From assembly GCA_019635635.1 (NCBI GenBank), contig JAHBZB010000003.1, positions 248,001 to 312,000 on the forward strand: 64,000 bases of DNA, in the 5' to 3' direction. This document shows positions 1 to 8,838 of the stretch, in pieces (the stretch's first letter is position 1; every line of letters begins with the position of its first letter). The notes below the pieces were generated by a model that saw only the letters and a program-made list of their open reading frames with translations, was not told the origin of the DNA and did not search any database. The position numbers were made by a program, and so were the translations under genes. The DNA is from Xanthobacteraceae bacterium. Its GTDB lineage: Bacteria; Pseudomonadota; Alphaproteobacteria; Rhizobiales; Xanthobacteraceae.

Positions 1-966
1 GGCCAGCGCTTCCGCATTGCCCGGCGGGATCAGGGATTTTGCGTCCGGGCCGAAGATTTCCGGAATGCCGCCGACGGCGGTTGCGACCAGCGGGAGTCCC
101 GCGGCCGCTGCTTCCAGCACGATGTAAGGCAAAGATTCCGCGCGCGATGGAACGGCGAGCAGCGTTCCTTTGGCGAAGGCGCTTCGCGCCGGCAGTGCGC
201 CGGGAAATTCGATCTGGGTATCGAGACCGCGCGCTTTCGCGGGTACCGCGAAGGCTTGGCGATCAGGGCCGTCGCCGACGATGATCGCGCGCAATGTCTC
301 GCCGCGAGTCTTCAGAAGCGCCAGCGCCTCGATCAGCACATCGACGCCCTTCAGCTTGCGCAACTCGCCGACGAAAAGAATGTCGGCGGGGCTCGGCGCC
401 GGCGATACCGGCTCGAATTCCTCCGGCCGCACGCCGTTATGAACTACAGCGGAGATGCCCCTGGGGCGGCCGATCTTCTGCTCGAACACGGCGCGCGCAT
501 ATTCGCTTTCAAAGAGCGCGAGATCGGTCTTGCCGAGCAGCATCCGCTCGACGCCGAGATAGGCGAAACCGATCGGGTTCGTGCGCGAGAAATGCAGACT
601 GCCGCCGTGCGGCGTGTAAACGCGAAGTGCATGGCCCGCGGCGAGCCGCGCAAACGCGCCGCCTTTCGCGCCATGACCGTGCACGACCGAGGCTTTCAAC
701 TGTCGCGCGTGGGTTTCGACATAGCGGACAGCGGCGATGTCGCTAAGCCCCGCGTGACGGCTCATGGGAATGCGCGAGACACCGAGCGATATTTTCGAGG
801 AGAGGGCGGAAAGCGCGCCTTCGGCCTTGTCGCCGCCGGTGGTCCGGTCCGCGATCACGCCGACGGCGTGGCCGCGAGCGCTCTGTTCCAGCGCCAGGTC
901 GCAGACATGGCGAAACAGCCCTCCGACCGGGGCGCGAAGCACGTGGAGGATGCGAAGCGGCGGCAA
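1..966 (-). CDS. GT4-family glycosyltransferase (3' end cut by window edge)
   Basis: The gene runs leftwards off the window, so the C-terminus is missing. The translation opens with PLRILHVLRAPVGGLFRHV, the glycine-rich loop that starts GT-B glycosyltransferases. It then shows a G-D-G-P-D-R nucleotide-sugar loop and the C-terminal E-x7-E region (SRAESLPYIVLEAAAAGLP), typical of family GT4. It would transfer a sugar from an activated donor onto a growing exopolysaccharide or lipid carrier at the cytoplasmic face. No ATG or GTG lies in frame at a sensible place. A TTG 10 bases after the stop of the Wza-like gene is the likeliest start. It is probably co-transcribed with that gene. Acceptor and sugar cannot be told from sequence. 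Confidence 0.85.
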   Translation of the reverse strand, partial: MPPLRILHVLRAPVGGLFRHVCDLALEQSARGHAVGVIADRTTGGDKAEGALSALSSKISLGVSRIPMSRHAGLSDIAAVRYVETHARQLKASVVHGHGAKGGAFARLAAGHALRVYTPHGGSLHFSRTNPIGFAYLGVERMLLGKTDLALFESEYARAVFEQKIGRPRGISAVVHNGVRPEEFEPVSPAPSPADILFVGELRKLKGVDVLIEALALLKTRGETLRAIIVGDGPDRQAFAVPAKARGLDTQIEFPGALPARSAFAKGTLLAVPSRAESLPYIVLEAAAAGLPLVATAVGGIPEIFGPDAKSLIPPGNAEALA

Positions 967-976
967 AGGCGGCTCG

Positions 977-1528
977 TCAGAACCAGCGTTCGTGAACGGT
1001 GATGGTGTCGCCCGGCCGCACGTTGAAATAGGGCGGCACGCTCGCGCTCGAAGCCACGCCGTTGATGTTGCGGACGATGGTGAAGTTCGCGCGGTTGGCG
1101 CGCGGCGTGAAGCCGCCTGCGATCGCGACCGCGGTTTCGACAGTCAGGTTGTTGACGTAAGCGTACTGACCGGCGGCGGTCACTTCGCCGAGGATGAAGA
1201 ACGGCCGGTAGGTTTCGACTTCCACCGCGACATGCGGCTCGCGCACGTAACCGGAGCGGAGCTTGCTCGTGATCTGGGCCGCGACCTGCGCGGTGGTCAG
1301 CCCGCGCGCATCGACGCGGCCGATCAGCGGCATCGAAATCTTGCCGGCGCCATCGACCGCGTAGGAATTGGTGAGGCCTTCCTGACCGAACACGGTCACG
1401 CGGAGCTTGTCGCCGCCGTCGAGCGTGTAGGGCGCCTCGAAAGAGGCGTCCGGCGCAGGGCGCGGATTACCCGCGCAGGCGGAAAGCGCGAGCGCCAGAG
1501 CGAGGAGGATGGCCGGGCGGAAAGACAT
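977..1528 (-). CDS. Wza-type polysaccharide export lipoprotein
   Basis: The 183-residue product starts with a short basic and hydrophobic stretch ending in LSACAG, a lipobox with the lipidated cysteine near residue 18. A Poly_export domain follows (PYTLDGGDKLRVTVFGQE, about residues 34-110), then an SLBB-like beta-grasp segment (FFILGEVTAAGQYAYV). Proteins of this family form the outer-membrane channel for capsule or exopolysaccharide. At this length it has one SLBB repeat and resembles the short rhizobial ExoF/GumB type rather than full Wza. It is divergent from the GumC-like gene at 1671 and lies just upstream of the glycosyltransferase, so the three form one exopolysaccharide locus. Confidence 0.88.
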   Translation of the reverse strand: MSFRPAILLALALALSACAGNPRPAPDASFEAPYTLDGGDKLRVTVFGQEGLTNSYAVDGAGKISMPLIGRVDARGLTTAQVAAQITSKLRSGYVREPHVAVEVETYRPFFILGEVTAAGQYAYVNNLTVETAVAIAGGFTPRANRANFTIVRNINGVASSASVPPYFNVRPGDTITVHERWF

Positions 1529-1670
1529 GCGCGGACAGGACTTTCTTGGTTGCCAATTTCTTACCGCGACATGGTTAACGGAATCTGACTCGTGCGGCCG
1601 GGACGGGCGCCCTTAACCCAATGGCAACCCTAATGATTTCTTATACGGACAGTAGTTGCGTGGGAGTCGT

Positions 1671-3779
1671 TTGAAGCCAATGCGCCGTCCGTCCTCCAAA
1701 GCCCGCGCGGAAGCGATTCCCGCCCCAGCCGCCGAATCGGAGCTAGATCTCGCCGCCCTCGGGCGGGCGCTCTGGGCCCGGAAATTCCGCATTCTGGCGG
1801 TCACGCTTGCAGCGGGCGTGCTGAGCTTCCTCGCCGTCAACATGATCACGCCGCGCTACAAATCGGAAGCGCGGGTGCTGATCGAGAACCGCGAGACGCC
1901 GTACAATCAGGCGCAGGGCGAGCGCAACATGGAGCGCGACCGCACGCTGCTCGATGCCGAAGCCGTGCAGAGTCAGGTGCAGCTTGCGCTGTCGCGCGAT
2001 CTCGCCCGCGGCATCATCCGCGACCTGAAATTCGCGGAGCGCCCCGAATTCAATCCGAACGCGGGCGGCTCGCTGCTCGACGGGTTGCTCGGTCTTGCCG
2101 GCATGTCGCGCGCGCGCGCGCCGATGAGCGACGAGGACAAAATCCTCGAGCGTTATTTCGAACGGCTCAACGTCTATCAGGTCGACAAGTCGCGCGTGAT
2201 CTCGATCGAGTTTCAGTCGCAGGATGCAGAATTCGCCGCGCGCGTCGCGAACGCGGTCGCCGAAGGCTATATCAAGCTGCAACAGCAAGCGAAGCAGGAC
2301 GCGATCCGCCAGGCCGGGCAGTGGCTCGCCGGGGAAATCGAGCGGCTGCGCACGCGCGTTGCTGAAGCGGAATCCAAGGTCGAGGAATTTCGCGTCAAGT
2401 CGAACCTCTATGTCGGTCCAAACAACAATTCCCTGAGCGCGCAATCGCTGGGCGAACTGAATACCCAGCTTGCGAGCGCCCGCACCAAGAAAGCCGACGC
2501 CGAAACCAAGGCGCGGATTATCCGTGATATTCTCAAGAGCGGCCGGCCGGTTGAAACCAGCGAAGTGCTGAATTCCGACCTGATCCGACGGCTGAACGAA
2601 CAGCGCGTGACGTTGCGCGCGCAGCTTGCCGAGCAGTCTTCGACGCTCTTGGACCAGCATCCGCGCATCAAGGAATTGCGCGCGCAGATCGCCGATCTGG
2701 AGGCGCAGACGCGGATCGCCGCAGACAAGATGGCGCGCGGATACGAGAACGACGCGCGGATCGCGGCCGCGCAGGCCGACGCCATTCTGGTCGCACTCGA
2801 CCAGCAGAAGAAGATGTCGGGTTCGCTGAACTCGCAGGATGTGCAACTGCGGGCGCTCGAGCGTGACGCGAAATCGCAGCGCGACCTGCTGGAAACCTAT
2901 CTCTCGCGTTATCGCGACACGGTCGCGCGCGAAACGCCGGACGCGGTGCAGGCGGACGCGCGGATCATCTCGCGCGCGATCCCTTCGACAAAGGTACATT
3001 TCCCGAAGAAGTTGCCGATCGTGTTCATCGTGACCTTCGGCGTGCTGGTTGCGATGACGGGCTTCCTTGCCGCCTCGCAGCTCCTGCGCGGCGAAGTCTA
3101 TCGTCCGGTTGAGGCTGTGCCGGCGCTCGCGGAAGACGAGGCGCCGATTGCGCCGGCGATGCCGAGGACAGCCCAGCAGAACTATGCGGAAAGTCCACGC
3201 GCTGGGCCGCTTACGGCACAAGTGCGCGCGATGGGCCGCGGCGTTGTGGTCGTGACACGCACGGCGTCGGAGCCTTCATCCGAACTCGCGCTCGATCTTG
3301 CGCGCGAGCTTTCTGAAGGCGGGGCGCATTCCGTATTCGTCGATCTCGACGCGGAAACGGCGGTCAGCCGCAAGGCGGGCGCGCAATCCGGTATCGGCGA
3401 TCTTCTGCTCGGCAAGGTTTCGTTCGGCGAAGCGATCGAGCGCGATCCGAAGTCGCGCGCGCATATTCTCGGCGCGGGACGCATCACGCCCGACATCGCC
3501 GCGATCCTTTCGGCCGACCGGTTCTCGATCGTGCTCGGCGCGCTTGCGCAAAGCTACGATCACATCGTGATCGCGGCGCCGAACCTGATCGGCTATTCCA
3601 GCGCCTCGCGGCTTGCGCGCTTTACGCGCGGCACGGTCGTGGTCACGCTCGAAGGAAATTCGGACGCGGGGATTGCCGCCGCCGAGACGCTGCGCGGGAT
3701 GGGCTTCCCGAATATCGCGGTGGTCGCGGTTGCGCCCGAGCCCGATCCGAAGGTTGCGCCGGAAGTGGCCGCCGCCTAG
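1671..3779 (+). CDS. GumC/Wzc-like polysaccharide chain-length protein with degenerate tyrosine-kinase domain
   Basis: A 700-residue inner-membrane protein. An N-terminal Wzz domain follows the first membrane helix (ILAVTLAAGVLSFLAVNMIT), with a long coiled coil (roughly residues 190-450) that projects into the periplasm. A second helix (VFIVTFGVLVAMTGFLAAS) leads to a cytoplasmic domain folded like the BY-kinases (about residues 520-695). In that domain the expected Walker A GEGKT is replaced by SEPSSEL, the Walker A' reads VFVDLDAE, the Walker B is weak (HIVIAAP), and there is no C-terminal tyrosine cluster. Autophosphorylation is therefore unlikely. A GGGAG-type site 4 bases before TTG 1671 supports that start; TTG 1656 and ATG 1680 are alternatives. 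It pairs with the divergent Wza-type exporter. Confidence 0.87.
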   Translation: MKPMRRPSSKARAEAIPAPAAESELDLAALGRALWARKFRILAVTLAAGVLSFLAVNMITPRYKSEARVLIENRETPYNQAQGERNMERDRTLLDAEAVQSQVQLALSRDLARGIIRDLKFAERPEFNPNAGGSLLDGLLGLAGMSRARAPMSDEDKILERYFERLNVYQVDKSRVISIEFQSQDAEFAARVANAVAEGYIKLQQQAKQDAIRQAGQWLAGEIERLRTRVAEAESKVEEFRVKSNLYVGPNNNSLSAQSLGELNTQLASARTKKADAETKARIIRDILKSGRPVETSEVLNSDLIRRLNEQRVTLRAQLAEQSSTLLDQHPRIKELRAQIADLEAQTRIAADKMARGYENDARIAAAQADAILVALDQQKKMSGSLNSQDVQLRALERDAKSQRDLLETYLSRYRDTVARETPDAVQADARIISRAIPSTKVHFPKKLPIVFIVTFGVLVAMTGFLAASQLLRGEVYRPVEAVPALAEDEAPIAPAMPRTAQQNYAESPRAGPLTAQVRAMGRGVVVVTRTASEPSSELALDLARELSEGGAHSVFVDLDAETAVSRKAGAQSGIGDLLLGKVSFGEAIERDPKSRAHILGAGRITPDIAAILSADRFSIVLGALAQSYDHIVIAAPNLIGYSSASRLARFTRGTVVVTLEGNSDAGIAAAETLRGMGFPNIAVVAVAPEPDPKVAPEVAAA

Positions 3780-4954
3780 CGCGGCAACAGTCCCCGGACG
3801 GTTTTCGCGGCTTTCCAGAGCACCGGCGTCGTTTTCACGAAGCGCTTGAGGCTCGCCTGCGCGCGCAGGAGTGGTGCGAGTGCGTGGCCTTTCGGCGAAA
3901 GCGGGATGAAGCTGTCGAACAGCTCTTCCTTCTCGTCGCAATAGACGAACTTGTATTCCGCTTCGCCAACGCCGAGGTCCATGATCGCGAAGCCGCGGTC
4001 GGCGACGTTCGGCACGATATGCGACAGCGTGATGATGCCGGGGCTCCAGCGCGAATTTTCGCTCGCGGTGTAGGAACTGATCATGGTCGAGAGGCGCTTG
4101 CCGTCCGTGACGCCGGCATAAAGCGCGAGCACTTCGCTTTCGCATTCGAGCGCGTGGATTTCGAGCGCGCCTGCGTCCGCGGCCGCGCGCAGGAAGGCTT
4201 CGACTTCCGGCTCGTCGAACGGATTGGGAATTTTCATCATCGCCATATAGGCGCGCTTCTGCACGAAGAAGGCGTCCATGCAGCGCCGCACTTCATCCGG
4301 CGTCGAGGCGACGAAGTAACGGTAGCCCGGAAGCTTCGCGAGTTTCTTTTCCTTGCCGCGAATGCGGCCGCGGTAGCTTGTGGTGAGCTGGCGCGAAAGC
4401 ACCGCTTCGCCGCTCTCGCCGAGTTTCAGGCGGTAGCCGAGGCTCGGTGAGGGCTGATGCGGAAACGCAAGCAGCGGGTTTTCCGCGCCGTGCCAGGAAT
4501 AGGGCTGGTTGTGCAACTCAAGCGCGGCAAGTTCGGGCTCGGCCTTGGCAAGGGCATCGAGAAGCTGCTGCACGAATGCGCGCGGGAAAGACATACCGCG
4601 CCGCCAGAGTCCGAAATTATAGTTCGCATGTTTGCCCGCGAGAAAGCGCGCGACCGGGAAGGGGCCATGCGAGAATTTCCCGAGCGGCAGCAGGCAAAGC
4701 GGCTCGCCGTCTTCGCCGAAGACGGCGACGAGCAACGGTTCGACGCCTTCCTTCGCGCCGATATGTTCCTGCCAGAGATTCAGAAAATCGAATCGCTGAT
4801 ACGGCGTGAGGTCGGCGCCGGCCTCGAACGCGCGCCAGAGCGGCGCAATATTCGCGAAATCACGGAAGATTTCAAAACGGGTGAAGGCAGGAGCGCCGCC
4901 GGTAACAGCGGTCTCGTCCCACGCGGATGTGTTTTTTTCGACGCGCTTAAGCAC
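3776..4954 (-). CDS. GNAT-family acetyltransferase (FemAB/CelD-like, Acetyltransf_6)
   Basis: About 392 residues when started at GTG 4954 (VLKRVEKN); the frame stays open to a TTG at 5056, so the start is uncertain. The C-terminal half carries the Acetyltransf_6 pattern seen in CelD-like proteins of exopolysaccharide loci: YRGRIRGKEKKLAKLPG, then FFVQKRAYM, then the acceptor-loop region FAIMDLGVGEAEYKF. Members are thought to acylate polysaccharide precursors or lipid-linked sugars in the cytoplasm. The gene converges on the GumC-like gene with a 4-base tail overlap and is divergent from the polysaccharide deacetylase at 5072. This context supports a role in polymer decoration. Substrate unknown. 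Confidence 0.78.
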   Translation of the reverse strand: MLKRVEKNTSAWDETAVTGGAPAFTRFEIFRDFANIAPLWRAFEAGADLTPYQRFDFLNLWQEHIGAKEGVEPLLVAVFGEDGEPLCLLPLGKFSHGPFPVARFLAGKHANYNFGLWRRGMSFPRAFVQQLLDALAKAEPELAALELHNQPYSWHGAENPLLAFPHQPSPSLGYRLKLGESGEAVLSRQLTTSYRGRIRGKEKKLAKLPGYRYFVASTPDEVRRCMDAFFVQKRAYMAMMKIPNPFDEPEVEAFLRAAADAGALEIHALECESEVLALYAGVTDGKRLSTMISSYTASENSRWSPGIITLSHIVPNVADRGFAIMDLGVGEAEYKFVYCDEKEELFDSFIPLSPKGHALAPLLRAQASLKRFVKTTPVLWKAAKTVRGLLPR

Positions 4955-5071
4955 GTTTCTTAACGCCTTTCCCCGGTGTTCCCCTTGGGACGCGCAGACT
5001 CGCAAAGATTTCTCAATTTTCCGTTGGTAGATTGCTTGAAATCGGGGGCTGTCCAAGCCATTGACTGAATT

Positions 5072-6127
5072 ATGAATTTAAGAACCGCCGGCATCCGCAT
5101 GGGCCTGGAGGCGCTCTATTTTTCGGGCGCGTTCAAGCTGTTGGGGCCGCTCTCGTCCGGCATCGGCGCGGTCTTCACGATGCATCACGTGCGGCCCGCG
5201 CGGAACGACGCGTTCCAGCCGAACGCGCTGCTCGAGATCGATCCGGAGTTTCTCGAAACGCTGATCGAATACCTGCGCTACAAGAAGGTCGATATCGTTT
5301 CGCTCGCCGAAGCGCGGCGGCGGCTGCGCGAGCAGGAATACGCGAACCGCTTCGTCTGCTTCACGCTGGATGACGGCTATCGCGACAATCTCGAATACGC
5401 CTATCCGATCTTCAAGAAGCAGGGCGTTCCGGCCACGCTGTTCGTCGCGACGAGTTTCGCGGACAAGATCGGGCTCTTGTGGTGGGCCGCGATCGAGCGC
5501 GTGATCGCCAAGACCGAGCGCATCGCGATCGAAGTGGACGGCAAGACGCGCTTCTTCGATTGCGCGGACGTTGCCGCCAAGCAGCGCGCTTATACGGAGC
5601 TTTACTGGTGGCTGCGCCGCATGCCCGATGAGAAGGAAATGCGCGGCATCGTAACCGATCTTTGCGAGCGCTATGGCGTCGATCCGCTCGAGCCTTGCAA
5701 AGAGTTGTGCATGGGCTGGAGCGAACTGGAGACGCTGGCGTCGGATCCGCTGATCACGATCGGCGCCCATAGCGTGAACCACTATATGCTGAAGAAGTGG
5801 CCGGCCGCGGTCGTGAAGCAGGAACTCGAACAGAGCGCTTCCGTGATCGAGAAGGCGCTCGGCAAGAAGCCGGTTGATTTCGCTTATCCGGTCGGTGATT
5901 GCACCTCGGCGGATGCGCGCGATTTCGCGCTTGCTTCCGAAGCCGGGTACGACCTAGCGGTGACGACACGGCCCGGCGTGATTTTCCCCGAACACCGCGA
6001 ACACTTGACCGCATTGCCGCGTGTGTCGCTGAACGGAAACTTCCAGGCGCTGCGCTATGTCGATGTGTTGCGTTCGGGCGTGCCGTTTTCGCTCAGGGCG
6101 AATTTCCGGCGGCTCGACGTCGCGTAA
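5072..6127 (+). CDS. Polysaccharide deacetylase (NodB-homology) family protein
   Basis: 351 residues. The NodB motif 1 appears as FTLDDGYRDNLEYA, with the catalytic and metal aspartates at about 107-108. Motif 2 is TIGAHSVNHYML, with the histidines that hold the divalent metal. FAYPVGD is a later NodB motif. Enzymes of this family remove N- or O-acetyl groups from polysaccharides. No signal peptide is visible, so it may act on a lipid-linked precursor in the cytoplasm. It closes the exopolysaccharide locus and is transcribed away from the acetyltransferase at 4954, giving an acyl-adding and an acyl-removing candidate side by side. Confidence 0.85.
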   Translation: MNLRTAGIRMGLEALYFSGAFKLLGPLSSGIGAVFTMHHVRPARNDAFQPNALLEIDPEFLETLIEYLRYKKVDIVSLAEARRRLREQEYANRFVCFTLDDGYRDNLEYAYPIFKKQGVPATLFVATSFADKIGLLWWAAIERVIAKTERIAIEVDGKTRFFDCADVAAKQRAYTELYWWLRRMPDEKEMRGIVTDLCERYGVDPLEPCKELCMGWSELETLASDPLITIGAHSVNHYMLKKWPAAVVKQELEQSASVIEKALGKKPVDFAYPVGDCTSADARDFALASEAGYDLAVTTRPGVIFPEHREHLTALPRVSLNGNFQALRYVDVLRSGVPFSLRANFRRLDVA

Positions 6128-6134
6128 GTTTAGG

Positions 6135-6341
6135 TCAAGCGTCCTTGCGGGCCATCCAGCGGATGATAAATCCCGCGGGCAGCACCCAGACCATCCCTAA
6201 AAACAGGAACACGAAGACCTGGGCGTAGCCCGGCAATTCGACCACGCGGCCCTGCGCGACCAGCATGCCGAACAGCGCCCAGAATATGACGAGCACGAGG
6301 AGCGCGACGGTGCCGATCAGTTTGCGGTTACGCTGGCGCAT
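6135..6341 (-). CDS. DUF2842 small membrane protein
   Basis: 68 residues starting at ATG 6341 (MRQRNRKLIGT). Two membrane helices are visible (VALLVLVIFWALFGMLVA and VFVFLFLGMVWVLPAGFII), with a basic N-terminus and the C-terminal IIRWMARKD typical of DUF2842. This short family is common in Rhizobiales and its function is unknown. It is often found close to ctaA, as here, where ctaA lies divergently 88 bases away. The longer open frame upstream of this ATG has no family support. Confidence 0.75.
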   Translation of the reverse strand: MRQRNRKLIGTVALLVLVIFWALFGMLVAQGRVVELPGYAQVFVFLFLGMVWVLPAGFIIRWMARKDA

Positions 6342-6428
6342 GAGGTGCGGCTTTGCGAGCATTGCGGGGAAGGGTGCCGCTCTATAAACGTCGCGCGGCT
6401 TCTTGTTAATCCGGATTTCCATCCCCCG

Positions 6429-7439
6429 ATGCCGCAGTCAGACGACCCAATGAGCGACGTACGCCGCTGGCTTTGGGCCATTGCTGCGCTCGTCGCCGGT
6501 ATGGTCATGCTCGGCGGCGCGACAAGGCTTACCGGGTCGGGGCTTTCCATCACCGAGTGGAATGTCGTGACCGGCGTTTTCCCGCCGCTGACGGACGCCG
6601 CCTGGCTTGCCGAGTTCGAGAAGTACAAGGCCATCCCGCAGTATCAGGCGATCAACCAAGGGATGAGCCTCGCCGACTTCAAGTTCATCTTCTTCTGGGA
6701 ATGGGCGCACCGGCTCTTGGGCCGCATCGTCGGCTTTGCCTTCGCAATCCCGCTCGCGTTCTTCTGGTGGCGGGGAAAGATCGGCCTGGCTTTGCGCTGG
6801 AAGCTGCTGGTGCTTCTGTTCCTCGGCGGGCTGCAAGGCACGGTCGGCTGGTGGATGGTCGCAAGCGGGTTGTCGGTGCGTACCGACGTCAGCCAGTACC
6901 GGTTAGCTGTGCACCTGACGCTCGCCTGCATCATCTTCGTTGCGCTGGTCTGGGTCGCGACTTCGCTGCTGCCGAAGCACAAGCTTGGAAAGCGCGGGAA
7001 GATTTTCGCGGTGGTGTTGATCGTGCTTGCGCTGTTGCAGGTGTTTCTCGGCGCGATCGTCGCGAAGACCAATGCGGGTCTGACCTACAACACCTGGCCC
7101 CTGATCGACGGGGTGTTTCATCCCAAGGGCGCGCAACTCTTTCTGTTGCAGCCGTGGTGGCGGAATTTCTTCGAGAACGTGCTCGCGGTGCAGTTCAACC
7201 ACCGCATGACGGCCTATCTCTTATGGTTCGTTTCGCTCGGCTACGTCATCTACCAGCGAAACCGGCCAGCGCAGTCGCAGGCGGTGATGCTTTTTCTTCT
7301 GATTACGGCGCAGGCCGCGCTCGGCATCGTTACGTTGCTGCTCGCGGTGCCGCTCGCGCTCGGCCTTGCGCATCAGGCCGGTGCGGTCGTGGTGCTGGCT
7401 TACGCCAGCTACCACGCCGCGAGGCTTCGGAACGTCTAG
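6429..7439 (+). CDS. ctaA: Haem A synthase (COX15/CtaA type 2)
   Basis: About 336 residues with eight membrane helices. Conserved signatures are LGGATRLTGSGLSITEW near the N-terminus, EWAHRLLGR with a haem-ligand histidine, TNAGLTYNTWPL, and FNHRMTAYLL with the paired histidine of the second half. It oxidises the C8 methyl of haem O to the formyl of haem A for aa3-type cytochrome oxidase. The long form without the bacillary cysteine pair is the alphaproteobacterial/mitochondrial type. ATG 6429 (MPQSDDP) is taken as start, ATG 6450 being an alternative; neither has a strong ribosome binding site. Its tail overlaps metY by 4 bases in the convergent direction. Confidence 0.93.
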   Translation: MPQSDDPMSDVRRWLWAIAALVAGMVMLGGATRLTGSGLSITEWNVVTGVFPPLTDAAWLAEFEKYKAIPQYQAINQGMSLADFKFIFFWEWAHRLLGRIVGFAFAIPLAFFWWRGKIGLALRWKLLVLLFLGGLQGTVGWWMVASGLSVRTDVSQYRLAVHLTLACIIFVALVWVATSLLPKHKLGKRGKIFAVVLIVLALLQVFLGAIVAKTNAGLTYNTWPLIDGVFHPKGAQLFLLQPWWRNFFENVLAVQFNHRMTAYLLWFVSLGYVIYQRNRPAQSQAVMLFLLITAQAALGIVTLLLAVPLALGLAHQAGAVVVLAYASYHAARLRNV

Positions 7440-8716
7440 GCGTTCAAGCCTTTTTCCAGATCGGCGATGATGTCTTCGACATCCTCGATGCCGACCGAAA
7501 GGCGCACGACATCCGGGCCCGCACCCGCCTTCACCTTCTGCTCGTCGCTAAGCTGCTTGTGCGTGGTGGAAGCCGGGTGAATGATCAGCGAGCGCGTGTC
7601 GCCGATATTCGCAAGATGCGAGAACAGCTCGACGTTGGAAACCAGTTTCACGCCGGCGTCGAAACCGCCCTTGAGACCGAAGGTGAAGACCGCGCCCGCG
7701 CCCTTGGGCGAGTATTTCTGCTGGAGCGCGTGATATTTGTCGGTCTTGAGGCCGGCATAATTCACCCAGGCCACCTTCGGATGCTTGCTCAAAAATTCCG
7801 CGACTTTCTGCGCGTTGTCGGAATGCTTCTGCATGCGCAGCGGCAGTGTCTCGATGCCGTTGATGATCAGGAAGGCGTTGAACGGCGAAAGCGCGGGGCC
7901 GAGATCGCGCAGGCCGAGCACGCGCACGGCAATCGCAAAGGCGAAATTACCGAAGGTTTCCGCGAGCACGATGCCGTTATATTCCGGCCGCGGCGCGGAC
8001 AGCATCGGGTAGCGCTTGTTGCCGATCCAGTTGAACTTGCCGCCGTCGACGATGACGCCTGCGATCGAGTTGCCGTGGCCGCCGAGGAATTTAGTCGCCG
8101 AGTGGATGACGATGTCGGCGCCAAACTTGAACGGCTGGATCAGGTAGGGCGAGGCGAGCGTGTTGTCGACGACCAGCGGCACGCCGGCCTTGTTGGCGAT
8201 CTTCGCGATGCCTTCGATATCGACGACCACGCCGCCGGGGTTCGCGAGCGACTCGATGAAGATCGCCTTCGTCTTCGGCGAGATCGCCTTCTCGAAGGAG
8301 GAGAGATCGTCGGTATCGGCCCAGACGACCTTCCAGCCGAAATTCTTGATCGAGTGGCTGAGCTGGTTGATCGAGCCGCCATAGAGGCGGTTCGCGGCGA
8401 CGATCTCGTCGCCGGATTCCATCAGCGCGTGAAACACGAGCACCTGCGCGGCGTGACCGGAGGCGACGGCGAGCGCGCCGGTGCCGCCTTCGAGGGCTGC
8501 GACGCGCTCCTCGAGCACGTTGTTCGTCGGGTTGCCGATGCGGGTGTAGATGTTGCCGAAGGTCTGCAGGCCGAACAGCGAGGCCGCGTGCTCCACGTCG
8601 TCGAATACGAACGAGGTGGTCTGGTAGATCGGAGTCGCGCGTGCGCCGGTGGTGGGGTCGGGCTGCGCGCCGGCATGGATCGAAAGGGTCGAAAAGCCGG
8701 GTTCGCGGTCGGACAT
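7436..8716 (-). CDS. metY: O-acetylhomoserine sulfhydrylase (aminocarboxypropyltransferase)
   Basis: 426 residues, the usual length of MetY. It shows the Cys/Met metabolism PLP fold: TPIYQTTSF near the start, YTRIGNPTNNVLEERVAALE, and the Schiff-base lysine in HSATKFLGGHGNS. It makes homocysteine from O-acetyl-L-homoserine and sulfide, a direct-sulfhydrylation step of methionine synthesis in the cytoplasm. The ATG start follows an AGAAGGAAG ribosome binding site. A well-formed dyad lies 26-50 bases upstream of the start and may be its operator. Confidence 0.93.
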   Translation of the reverse strand: MSDREPGFSTLSIHAGAQPDPTTGARATPIYQTTSFVFDDVEHAASLFGLQTFGNIYTRIGNPTNNVLEERVAALEGGTGALAVASGHAAQVLVFHALMESGDEIVAANRLYGGSINQLSHSIKNFGWKVVWADTDDLSSFEKAISPKTKAIFIESLANPGGVVVDIEGIAKIANKAGVPLVVDNTLASPYLIQPFKFGADIVIHSATKFLGGHGNSIAGVIVDGGKFNWIGNKRYPMLSAPRPEYNGIVLAETFGNFAFAIAVRVLGLRDLGPALSPFNAFLIINGIETLPLRMQKHSDNAQKVAEFLSKHPKVAWVNYAGLKTDKYHALQQKYSPKGAGAVFTFGLKGGFDAGVKLVSNVELFSHLANIGDTRSLIIHPASTTHKQLSDEQKVKAGAGPDVVRLSVGIEDVEDIIADLEKGLNA

Positions 8717-8741
8717 CGTGCTGCTTCCTTCTGTGGCCGAT

Positions 8742-8766
8742 TATACTCACTTACGATGTGAATATA
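8742..8766 (-). promoter_or_regulatory. Operator-like dyad overlapping a TATAAT -10 upstream of metY
   Basis: The 9-base arms at 8742-8750 (TATACTCAC) and 8758-8766 (GTGAATATA) match at 8 of 9 positions around a 7-base spacer. Read on the minus strand, one arm ends in GTGAGTATAAT, so the dyad overlaps a perfect -10 hexamer TATAAT about 25 bases before the metY ATG. A repressor bound here would block polymerase. The regulator is not identified; a methionine-cycle regulator is only an inference. No SAM riboswitch fold was recognised in the short leader. Confidence 0.5.
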
Positions 8767-8838
8767 TTCGATTAGCGAAAATCAATTGTGATTTATGCAG
8801 AAGGCGGGTGGGCGGTCAACTGCGGCGCTTTCGCCGGG

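Noticed and set aside
256-1002. A 248-codon plus-strand gene at the left edge
   Set aside because: The opposite strand encodes a GT4 glycosyltransferase with recognisable motifs throughout. The plus-strand frame is a shadow.
8717-8838. SAM-II or other riboswitch upstream of metY
   Set aside because: The leader after the TATAAT box is too short, and I could not fold a known SAM aptamer. A protein-binding dyad explains the visible symmetry better.
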